64,000 nucleotides of DNA, taken from positions 3,388,909 to 3,452,908 of the forward strand of contig NC_019868.2 in assembly GCF_002234675.1 (NCBI RefSeq). The letters are read 5' to 3'. This DNA comes from Oryzias latipes. Its lineage: Eukaryota; Chordata; Actinopteri; Beloniformes; Adrianichthyidae. Of the stretch, positions 36,701-46,700 are shown piece by piece; the stretch's first letter is position 1, and every line of letters starts with the position of its first letter. A program made the translations under genes and the position numbers. The notes below the pieces were generated by a model. The model was given only the letters and a program-made list of their open reading frames with translations, was not told the DNA's origin and ran no database searches.

Positions 36701-39700
36701 GACTTGTGTTTCTGTTGTGCCCTCAGAAAGACCCCCAGATGTCTGAGGGGATGGGCGACCGACCCATGAGGGATGTCAAAAGCCACGGCAGCAAAGTGGT
36801 CTTCTTCTCCAACCTCCCCAGAGAGGAGGAGAAGAAGAGGGAGCTGCTGACCATCGCTGGACGTTTCGGAACTGTGGACAAGCACCTCTTCTTAACCGAC
36901 CAGGTACATTTCTTCACAGCATCACTTCCTCTTCATTAGATTTTTAAAACATGACTGCAGAAAATCTGTCATCTGTCAAATCAGTTCAGGGATTTAGATG
37001 AATGGACTGAAAAAGTCAAAATAAAATGAACACAAATGTGGAATTCTGTTCTAAAGAATCGCCACAGTAATATTCTTTTCTAGTCGCCTTTTGGGATCAT
37101 TGCTTTGGAGTCATTGCTTGAAAAAAGTGCATTTATAATAGTGGACAGACACTTTGATCCGCTCAGCAGATTCTCACATCAACCTCTGTCTGTCCATGTC
37201 TCTAAACTCTGCTGGAAATACTCTAGTTTGAACTTCATGTTGAATTAGTCAGAATAAGCAGAAGCTCCATTCAAGCTGAAGATGCTCTGAATGTGTTCAG
37301 TGACGTACTTTCACTTTACCTACACACAGAAACCTTCAGATAATGTTGGGATGCAGCATCACTTTTCACTGAAGCCAGCTCAGCGTTGGTCTTCTCTGAC
37401 ACCAGGAGACTGTTAGCAGTGCCTTCCTGTTTCTCACTGGAGTTACAGCCCTAAAGTATCTTCTGTGTCGGTGATCCTCATTGTGTTGTGTGCAGGCTTT
37501 TGTCCAGCTGGGAACTGTGGAGGACGCAGAGATGCTGGTCAAGTATTACAGCGTGAACCCCCTCACCATCAGAGGACGCCTGATCCGCCTCAACATCTGC
37601 ACCAAATACAAAACCCTCAAGTGAGTCCCTCTGTTACCGTGACAACCTGCCCGCAGGCGCATTCGAGCGTTCTGCAGCCGTGACTTATCCGCTCGGTCCT
37701 CCGTGTTTCTCAGTGTGAACCGCAGACAGAGCGGCTCTGCAGAAGAAACCTCCACCCGCAGGAGGAGCAGAACACGTGAGAGGTCCTCAAGCCCTGCAGC
37801 CAAGAGCGCCTCCAGAACCGCCTCCTCCAAGTCCACATCCAGGAGTAGGGAGGAGAAGAAGAAAGAGGAGGAGGAGGGGGACAAAGAAAAGGCGGCGGAG
37901 GAGGAGGAGGAGGTCACAGGAGTGGTGCAGGGAGCAGAGGATGAAGAGGAAGACCATGCATCTGATAAAGATCCAAAGGAGGAAGACTCTGAGAAGGAAA
38001 CGGTGGTGAAGGATGTTAAAACAGATGAAGAGCAAGAGGTGAGGAGCAAATGGAGGCTCAAGACACTGAACAACCTTGACTGAAAACACTGCAAACACAC
38101 AGGTTCCTGATGACGTCACACCTGTGGAGGAGGCGGAGCCTGAGGCCAAGCAGGAGGTGGAGCCAGAAGGAGCAGCAGAAACCTCATTGGAGGAATCCGA
38201 GCTCAAAGAGGAAGCCGTGGAGAGCGGCAACACGATGGAGGGAGACGTACCTGCAGAGGAGGTAAGATCTGCTTTAAGGAGTCCCTGAAAGCCTTTCGCT
38301 GATGTTCCTCATCTTCACCTGTCAACACTGGAACAGAGCGGCTGAAGTGACCAGTCTGAGTCTTTGTTTGTGTCTGGAGTTAAAGCCTTTTATTTTCACC
38401 TTTTGAAACGCAGCAAACACCTCTGCTTGTATAGCCTCGCCCCTGTTGGTTCAAACCACTGCAGAAGGAAAGCAGCGGTTAACCTCAACTAACACCCTTT
38501 AAAAAAGCTGAACATTCAAAATGGCTGCCAAGCAGCTTAACAAACATTTGTCCAATCATGCCTTGTTGAGGAAGCAGGTAAACTTAGGTGAACACTAAAT
38601 GTGACTGAACATGACACATATTTGATCATTTACCTCAAACGATGAGCTGTGGTCTTCTGGGGGAGCATGGCTTCACTGACACTTCTGGTCTCTCCAGCTG
38701 GACCAGGACTTTATGGAGAACATGGAGGACTTTGTGACGCTGGATGAGCTAGAAGAGGATGAGGGCGACGCCCCCGGGGAGTCGGATGCCACAGGTTTGT
38801 GTTGTCACGGAGCTTCAGCTCTGCCTGGAGTTTGAAAATGAGCTGAGCCCAACGCTGATCTTTCTTTCTTCTTCTGTCCTTTTCTGCAGATAACTCCAAG
38901 AAAGGGGTACGAGCCTGTGGGTCCTGAAAGACCCCAAACAGGACATGAGTTGTTCCTCTGTTAGGTTCAGCATCACAAACCGTTTAGAAACTTCATCAGA
39001 TTGTTTGAAAATGAACGTCTCCATTTGTTTATTTTTCATGTTTATCAGCAGAAAGAAAACTCTTTAGCTTCTGTCCCAGAGATGATGGAAATGACTCTCC
39101 TTTTGGGTTCTGGTCTGGTTTTTCTGGGATGTTCTATAAGGAAGCAGTTTGGCTGAGTGAGAGTCGGGACCAGAACAGTAGTTCAGACCAACTTTCTGCT
39201 AGACTTTACTCTGAGAAGTTCTTCGTCTGGATGCCTGTGTTGCTGTGATCTTCATCAGTGCAGAGGAAGAAGCTGTGATCATCTGTTCTCTCCTTCATCA
39301 GGGGATGAGGGTGGTCAACATCGTGGGCTTCAGGCGAGGTTACAACTTTGTCAACGAGCTGCTGGAGCTCGCCAAGCCATTTGGGAAGGTGGTCAAACAC
39401 CTGGTCCTGGACCTGCGGCCTGAGGTAGAGCTGCTTCCAAGAAGCCAACATCCCATAAACTTTTAAACAGCTGTTATTCATTCTATTGGTCAGAACTGTT
39501 CCTTATCTGATACGTTTTTTAACATCATCCTCAGTTTTATTTCTTTATTGCAAGTTATTCAAGTTATAAACTGACCAATCAGATGCCTCAGTAAAAGCAT
39601 GTGGTGTAGGCCCAGATTTAGCCTGCTCCACTATGGGGCGCAGGTAGATTATTGTGGGGGGGCTGACAGTGCTGACAGTTTGGGTTGTCATAATCCTCCC

Positions 39701-42700
39701 TAAAAGTCACAGACACCCTTGCTGTCATCACATCAGTTCATCTATCCATAGATCTATGCTGAAGGCTCTCTCTGACACTACACTCTGCCTTTACCGGGCT
39801 TGGGACAGGCACAAGCAGGACACTGGGTTGTGCCTGTCCAGGCTGCTGTTTGTACATTTCTCCATCTGTTTGTCCGTCCATCCTCAATTCTTTTTGTGTC
39901 TTTCATTGAATTATTTAGATTTTTTTTGTTTGTGTGTTTTGTTTGTTTGTGGGGTTATTTTTATTTCTTTTGTCAGATGTGGATTTTAGCGGGGCGTCAC
40001 ATTTGGAGGGGGCACTCATGGCATAGATGGGGCATAGTCGCCCATGCCCACATCCACCTTGAATGTGGTGCTCGCTGGCCCCCACCTTGAACGTTTGACA
40101 GATTCTTCTGAGCCCCGCTTTCAGTGGTTGGGGGTGTGGCCTTCCAACAAGCTTTCTCCTGATTGACTGTGGTTTCCATGGAAACAATGTCTCAGATTTA
40201 TTTTGACCAATCACTGCTTACTGGTGTTGTCCGGCTCCAACATGGCGGCGTCCGTAGCAATAAGTTCACTTGGTTGGAGCCCGGCCGTCACACTGGCTCG
40301 GTCCGGTCCTCAGATGGTCATCGGGAAAAAACGGATACATTCTGATCAGACGAGGCTCAGGCTGAACTCTGGTTGAGGAGTTCTTGGTGTCTGAATGGAG
40401 AAAAAAAACTTGTTTCTGATCAGAACAACCAGCAGGAAGAGTTCAAGAAAAACAATGAAAAGAGTTGAAAGATTCTGAGTGGACTGATGTATTTGTCAAA
40501 TCTAAAACATTGAAATTGTCCGACTTTATTGCATTTAATGTGGTTCTATTTGTGTGTGTGTGTGTGTGTGTGTGTGTGGCTCATCTTCCTCCTCAGGCTT
40601 ACATTCAGTTCCAGACGGAGGACGAAGCTCGAGCCATGGCCAAGTTTTATGGGCATGGTAACGTGACGGTGTCCGTGTGCGGCCGGCCCGTCAGGGTCAG
40701 CCATTCCCTCAGTTATCCCACCATCCAGGTGAGTCACATGACCCCTCAGCCCCATAGCACACCTGCAGGAGTCGACCCCTCATTTGGTTTTTAGTAACAA
40801 AAGCGTCTCCTTCCTGAGAACTGCTGGAAGTCGGTTTTCCATTTGGACCTGGTTTTAAATCTTCTATGTTTATGCTCAAAATCTTTATGCAACACCTGAA
40901 CTGAAGCTTCACAGTTGTCCTCCCACGTGGACAAATGTCTAGACTAACAAGACATTTTCTTTTTTTCCTCATGTTTTGTGTGTGCAGTGCGGCTCCAGCA
41001 GGGTGGTGTACATCGGTCAGATTCCCAACAACAAATTCACCGACGAGGAGATCCTGGAACTTGCCCAGCCGTACGGAAAGGTCCAGAAGTACTTCCTGAA
41101 CCGGATCAAGAGAGAGGTACTGAAGCAAACTGCCGGCACAAAATGTACATCATTGTAGAAGAATCAGTAACCATGTCTGTTACCATCTTAACCCTTTCAC
41201 ACTGGAGCTTTAGACACTTGAGCTCTTCATGCTAATGCCTCACTATGTAGCCTTAACAGGCCCAAGTCTGGGTCTCACTTTTTTTATTTTCATGTGGAGC
41301 AGCTGTCGTGAGTTTAAACTGAACCCAGAAGACAAAAGCTGAGTTTTGCTCTGCAGTGTTTTCTGGAGATGGACAGACCTGAGGACGCAGAGAAGATGGC
41401 AGAGGCCTGCAAGTCCAAACCGCCGAAGTTAAACGGGAAGCGGCTGACCGTATACGTCAGCAGGAAGTACCGACAGCTCAAACACGGGTAAGTTGTGTTT
41501 TCAGATCTGTGCTAAGCTGCAGCTCTTCTTCATCTCCTCTTTCTCTTGGAAGTCATCGGTGTGCAGCCAAGAGGACCAGCAGTCCGCCTCCAAAATCCTC
41601 CGAGGAGCTCCCTGCCAAGAAGGCCAGAGAGGAAGAAGAGGAAGAAGTGGAGAAGAAAGAGGAGGAAACAAAAGAGGAAGAGACCAAAGAGGAGAAGAAT
41701 GGGGTGGTCGAAAAGGAGGAGGTGGGGCAGAAGGAAGCAGCAGACGAGGAAGCACAGAGCTCTGATGTTGGAGACTCAAAAACAGAAGAAAACTGTGAGA
41801 ATCCTGTGGAAGACTTGAAGATCGATGAGGAGGTAAGCCTTCATCGTGGTGGAGCTGATCACTGATGGACCTAAAGGTCACCAGAACTCTGATCTGCAGG
41901 AGAAACGGGAGGAGCAGCAGCAGGACGAGGAGATGGAGACATCCACCAATCAGAATGGACAAACTGAAACTCCGCCTCCTGTTGACACAAAGCCCAGTTC
42001 GGCGGCTTTGCCGCTGCCCCCCTATGACCCAGAGACCCCCGTCGGTGAGAATGTGGCTCCTCGGCTGCTGTTCCCGGAGAATTCTAGTGTTTACAATGTT
42101 TTGTTGGTGTCCAGGAGTGGAGCACGTGAAGATGGGATATTACTGCCGCATCTGCTTCCTGTTCTACACCAACGAGAACACGGCCAAGAAGACGCACTGC
42201 AGCAGCCAGGCGCACTACGACAAGCTGCAGGTGAGCCGGCACACCTGCAGAGGGGGGCCGCTCCCACTGGAGAGCTGCCCTCATGGGCGCCGCCCCCACG
42301 GGAGAGCTGCCCTCATGGGCGCCGCCCCCACGGGAGAGCTGCCCTCATGGGAAGGGCCCCTTTGGGTAATGACCTGCAGTGCAAAAGAACTAGAGAAAAG
42401 TCAAAATCAGATTTATTATTATTTTTCTATTTGGTTTGTTTGATGCTTCATTTTATTCATGAAAAACTGCAATTATTAATTTTAAACAAATTTGTCAAAC
42501 ACTCAAAATTACAGCAAAGATTTATTTTTTACTTTTATTTTTCTAATTTCCATTGAAAACCATGTTTAATGATGGAAAATAATTCCCTCAGATAATAAAC
42601 AAAAGTGGATTTTTAAAAACAAATGACATTATGAACCAACACAAAATAGATTTTAGACCCAATCGTTTTGTTGCGTTGGTTATTTAATGTTTCTACATAA

Positions 42701-43316
42701 AGGTGACTGACTTTGTGTAGATGAAGAGTTAATTCTGTGGATTCTGTAGATGTGACCAAAATGTTGACTGATGAATGACAGGACTGGAATCTACAGACGT
42801 CATGCAGTGGAGTCAAAGCTGGAGCTTCTCCTTAAAGCTGTCCCGTCTTTTATTAGCAGAGCTCATTCTTCCTGTTCTCTAAGGCAGGCTGGTGGTCCGT
42901 TCAAGAAAGCAAATCTGGACTCCTAAGGTGCAGCCTTACTGGCACCTTGAATGGAAGCCTAAAAACAGATAAAAAAATTGCGTAGCAACATGTTGAACGA
43001 GTGAGTTTTGAACGTAGACGTCTAAAACGCGATGAGGGACTTTTCATTGGAAGTGGTGGCTTGAAGGCGCGTTTGCAGGGCAACGTGAACGCAGCTTTAC
43101 ATGGACGGCAGAGCAGCTGCTGTTGGCGCTGCTGAATAACGAATCCAATGTGTCTGAATTTGCAGTAAAAATCTCAGCCAAGCTGTTGAGTTCTAGAGAC
43201 CCCCCCCCCCCCCCCCATGAAGATCTGTTTTCTGATTGGTCGTCATGTCATTGTTTCAGAAATACCTGGAGAAGGAACAAACCAAAGGAGAGAAGGCCAA
43301 GAAGACATCAGGCTGA
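30783..43316 (+). CDS. Matrin-3-like RNA-binding protein, gene A (four RRMs)
   Basis: Matrin-3 family protein of the nuclear matrix; the family binds RNA and DNA and acts in splicing repression and RNA retention. Spliced product 1083 residues (human MATR3 847). N-terminal conserved helix [19 protein letters not shown]1-type zinc finger 1 (C-x2-C-x12-H-x5-H, residues 243-265) split by intron 1 of the coding region; RRM1 (333-413); RRM2 (about 433-514); acidic/Ser-Arg linker (514-713); RRM3 (714-798); RRM4 (799-885); acidic Lys/Glu linker; zinc finger 2 (C-x2-C-x13-H-x5-H, about 1037-1060). Coding exons: 30783-31544, 32236-32297, 32627-32665, 33293-33375, 34401-34450, 34520-34636, 36526-36651, 36727-36903, 37496-37620, 37714-38038, 38103-38261, 38698-38794, 38890-38906, 39302-39424, 40597-40728, 40988-41116, 41357-41487, 41553-41832, 41900-42044, 42115-42230, 43260-43316. 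All joins are GT-AG and keep frame. Zebrafish has matr3-like 1.1 and 1.2; which one this is I cannot tell. Confidence 0.9.
32696..33234 (+). repeat. TTAA-ended dispersed repeat (family C), copy 4
   Basis: TTAAAGACCCGCTCCAATGA at the left, ...GTGGGGCTTTAA at the right, in an intron of gene A. The TTAAAG-CCC ends are inverted relative to each other, so the family may be a MITE with a TTAA target. Confidence 0.6.
33539..34049 (+). mobile_element. hAT MITE in gene A intron
   Basis: Ends TAGGGCTGCAACGATGAATC and ATTAATCATTTCAGCTCTA are imperfect inverted repeats. Flanks GTAAAGAT and ATAAAGAT match at 7 of 8 positions, a worn 8-bp hAT duplication. No transposase frame. Confidence 0.7.
34727..36053 (-). 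pseudogene. Decayed pogo/Tigger-like transposon
   Basis: Minus-strand frames keep a pogo-type transposase: a DNA-binding part ([20 protein letters not shown], 35762-35962), a CENP-B-like second helix domain ([17 protein letters not shown], 35499-35789) and the start of the DDE domain ([16 protein letters not shown] then a LITFDIP stretch, 35300-35569). The frames do not join and the rest of the DDE domain is missing. GGTGC-containing ends near TA dinucleotides suggest the limits given. A SINE (34764-34983) is nested in the left part. All within an intron of gene A. Confidence 0.65.
34764..34983 (-). mobile_element. tRNA-like SINE (family B), copy 1, with target duplication
   Basis: Shares its whole length with 61402-61645. 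Flanked by the exact 17-bp duplication CGGCCTCCGTTATGGGT (34747-34763 and 34984-35000). Read on the minus strand it begins near the tRNA-like head and ends with the GGCGACCCC...AGCCGAAAGAG tail. The B box is worn in this copy. Confidence 0.8.
39429..39600 (+). repeat. Dispersed repeat D, copy 1
   Basis: Begins CTGCTTCCAAGAAGCCAACA directly after an exon donor of gene A and shares GACCAATCAGATGCCTCA further on with copy 2 at 45928-46137. Confidence 0.5.
40549..40578 (+). repeat. (TG)n tract at the 3' splice site of the RRM3b exon
   Basis: About 15 TG units end 19 bp before the acceptor of gene A exon 40597-40728. In RNA this is a UG repeat on the sense strand. Confidence 0.9.
42268..42350. 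repeat. 32-bp minisatellite, about 2.6 copies
   Basis: GC-rich unit starting GGAGAGCTGCCCTCATGGGC repeated in tandem in the last intron of gene A, 37 bp after the donor of the zinc-finger-2 exon. Confidence 0.85.
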
Positions 43317-43618
43317 GAGCAGCTGGGAAAGAAGTCGCCCTGTTTCACTTTTATTTAGCTATAGTTTTAATCAGGAGTGTTGTCACGGCAACCGGGCAGC
43401 CCCTGACTGACTTGTGGGACACAAACTTCTTCAGTGTGGTGCGTTCAAACTTCGTCATTTGGGCTGTTATGACGGTGTTGGCCCTTACTGGGCTCTGTCT
43501 AACGCCTGGACCTGCAGTGTCCTGTGGGGGTTGGAACAGGATCCATGTGGTGTTCAGGCACTGCTGCGTTCGAGTCCTGATTATTCTTTTACCAGTTAAC
43601 TGTGTTGATGTTTTTCAG

Positions 43619-43624
43619 AATAAA
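43619..43624 (+). terminator. Poly(A) signal of matrin-3-like gene A
   Basis: AATAAA 303 bp beyond the stop codon of gene A, the best signal before gene B's coding region. Confidence 0.6.
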
Positions 43625-43645
43625 CAGTTTCCTCACAGTCGAACA

Positions 43646-43655
43646 TTTATTTATT
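43646..43655 (-). terminator. Poly(A) signal(s) of matrin-3-like gene B
   Basis: Two overlapping AATAAA on the minus strand (TTTATTTATT on plus) 70-80 bp beyond the stop codon of gene B. They lie only 21 bp past the gene A signal, so the two transcripts' ends meet or overlap. Confidence 0.6.
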
Positions 43656-43724
43656 TTTACAACTTGAATCATTTTAACATCCCGTTTTCTTTTGAGTTCT
43701 GCAGTGACGATCTTCAGTCTGAGT

Positions 43725-46700
43725 TCAGCTCGTCCACGGATCTTTTCCCGTCTTCTCCTGAAAAACAAAGCAATGAAAAAGCTGCACCACTAAATTCTTA
43801 AAGAGTAAGGGAAGCTTTGTTTCCATAGCAACCTGGTATTTGGCATAGTGGGCCGGCGTGCGGCAGTGGTCCCCCTTTGCCTCGTCCTCGTCAGAGAAGA
43901 TCAGCTGACACAGATTGCAGTAATAACCCACAACGGGACGCACAAACTCAGCTCCTGCAACACAGTTCCAGACGCACAATGAATGCTGGGACGTTAAACG
44001 GGCCTACAGAGAGAACGGAACCCCAGAACCAGGATGTTGGCGTGTTGATCTTACCAATGGCTTTGGAAAGTCTTTCTGCTTCAGTGGCGCCCCCTGCAGG
44101 TGCAAATGGTGGCGCCGCCACAGCATTCTGTAAACACACCAAGAGCCACAGACGTTACCATGGAAACCCGTTATTGTGATCCTCTTTAGTGTAGTCGAGT
44201 GGTTTGGAGTGCTCAAATGTTTCTTTCGTAGCTCTGATGGTAACAGGAACGGATGCGTTCCTGACGTCTGCTCTAAAGAAAGACCTGCAGACGTCTGCAG
44301 ACATTCGTCTCTGACCTGTTCAGCGGTTTCTGGATGATCTGATCCCTCTGGATCCCTCACTTCAGGTTCATGGGAGTCGCTCAGCTTCTCGGCGTCTCTT
44401 TGCTGTTGGAGATCCTGATCTTCAGGTGGATTCTTTTCTTCGGGAACCTTGGGAGCATTTGAAGCTGTTATTTCTTCCTCATGTGTCTGAGATTTTGGAG
44501 ACCCCCCCCCCCCCCCCCCCCCCCCGGTTCTGAGGACCTCCTCTCACCGTTTTGTTTGCTGGAGTCTCTCTGGTCTCTTTCCCCTCAGTTTTATTTTCTC
44601 CTGTCTTGTCTGAAGGAGTCTCTTGACTCGTCTCTGGCGTCTCCTCTCCTTCCTGAACCTCCGTCTCTGATGCGTCTTTCTCATGAACCTCCTCAGATGG
44701 CTTCTCCTCTGGTTCTGAGGTTCTCCTGTCACTTTGCCCACTCCTCCTCTCCTCGTCTTCGTCACCTTTAACGTCCCACCTGCAGAGAGACGATGGCGTG
44801 AGAGGCTGAATGCAGAGACGCAGGAGGTGCGGCGAGCAGGTTTCTGACCCGTCGGTGAGTCTGGTATTTTCCTGTGACACAGAGCCGGTCAGCCGGCAGC
44901 CATTGATGCTGATGCAGTTGGAGTTCAGCTCCTCTGCAGCAGTTTGAGCCTCGGAGGGACTCGACATTTCCACCAAGGCCTGAAACAGACGAAAGCCAAA
45001 GATCCAGACTTAGTTTCATCCTCTTAAAGTTAGCGAAGGTGAGAGGAGGAGAAATCGGGAACGGTCCGAGTCTGAGCGAGGAGCAGAACAACTAGAACCA
45101 CAGAAGCAACATTTGAGAACAGCTGTTCAAAAAACTAAACTGGGAGCAAGAGCCAAAAATCAAGTGAGGACGGGGCCTCTGCCAGTTTCCATTTGGAAAA
45201 AATGAATGAAATGACTGTGAAATTCAGCAAAGTTAAAAAAAACAAAACAGGTCCACTGCTGTCTTTAGCCTCCCCTAGAAGTGATAACACAATGAATCAT
45301 CATTTCTGAAAGAGGAGATAATCCAATCCCATGATCCTTTGTGCTCTCTGAAGCTGAGAAGCATCGAGGACCTGCAGATGAGTTTGCATGTTGTGAACCA
45401 TGCAGCTGCTGCAACGGAACACTTCTAAACTCTTTCAGCAGGAGATTCAGATTTAAAGCTTTCTTATTATCAGAGGTCATTCTTCCTGTTCTCTAAGATC
45501 TAGATCAGGGGGGTCAAACTCATTTTCACAGAGGGCCACATCAGCATAGTGACTGTCTTCTAAGGGCCAGATACAACTTCTACATGTAACTAAATGTAAT
45601 GAAAAATAAATGTAACTACTCCTTAATGTAAAATAACTCATTGAGTGTGTCAGGTTAGGTTATATGGACAGTGTTTAAGTCATAATGCATAGTTTTCCAA
45701 TCTGATATTTCAAGTAAGATTCCCCCTAGATATGAATAAATACACACCAATTTTATTTTTTATTTTAAGAAAGTAAAAACTTTTATGCTCTCGGGGGCCA
45801 CATAAAATGACATGGAGGGCCACATTTGGCCCGTGGGCCTTGAGTTTGACACACATGATCTAGATTGACTGTATATGAGACATGGACTCAGTGACCCCTC
45901 CCTCTTCATGTTCCAAACAGGAAGTACCTGCTGCTTCCAAGAAGCCAACATCCCATAGACTTCTATAGAGAAATAATCAGCCACGACTCAATCTGTCTGT
46001 CATAATAACCATTCTGACTGATGCCTTTCTGCAACATGTTCTTGAAAATCCTCTTTTTCCACCTTTTTTTTCCTGAAATTAAGTCATTCAACATATTTAC
46101 TGACCAATCAGATGCCTCAATAAAACATGCAATGTTCAAAATGATTGACAGTTTCTCCTGAGCATGCTTTCATACGGTAGGGGTGTGTTCTTCTAACAAG
46201 CCTCGGAATATGAACATCCAGAACTTTCTCTCTGAAACAGGTTCTTGGGTCAGGACAGAAAGCTCTGATCAAATCTGGAAGTTCTGTGGCTCAACAGTCT
46301 GGACTCGGAAGGTGAGATCAAACTGAAAACGGTACACGTGCACCTGCCGCTGCTCCCGGATCAACAGGTATCGAACCACCGTCCCAAAGCCTTTCATGAC
46401 TTTGATGAGCTCTGCGTCGGTGCAGCCCTGCGGCACGGCGCTGAAGGACACCACCCTGCTGGACTCCAGCTGCAACAGAAGCGGACCATCAGTGTCCTGG
46501 AGGAACCTTGGGAACATCAGACCGGACTCATCAACACACCTGAGACGCTTCACCTCCGTCACCTTCACCTGAAACAAAGGAGCAAAAACTCAAGCGGGGC
46601 ATCAAGATCTGTGTCTTCCAGGGGTTTTCAGGCCTTCTGAGGTCTACCTTCATCATCTGAGTGAACTTCATCCAGAGTGATGCAGTCCTCCAGGTTCAGG

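Noticed and set aside
37776..38233. Open frames in other phases over the Glu/Lys-rich exons of gene A
   Set aside because: Purine-rich repeats keep several frames open; only one frame joins correctly to the RRM exons.
39429..46137. Repeat D as intron sequence inherited by both matrin-3-like genes
   Set aside because: The copies lie in opposite orientation relative to their host genes, so they are independent insertions.
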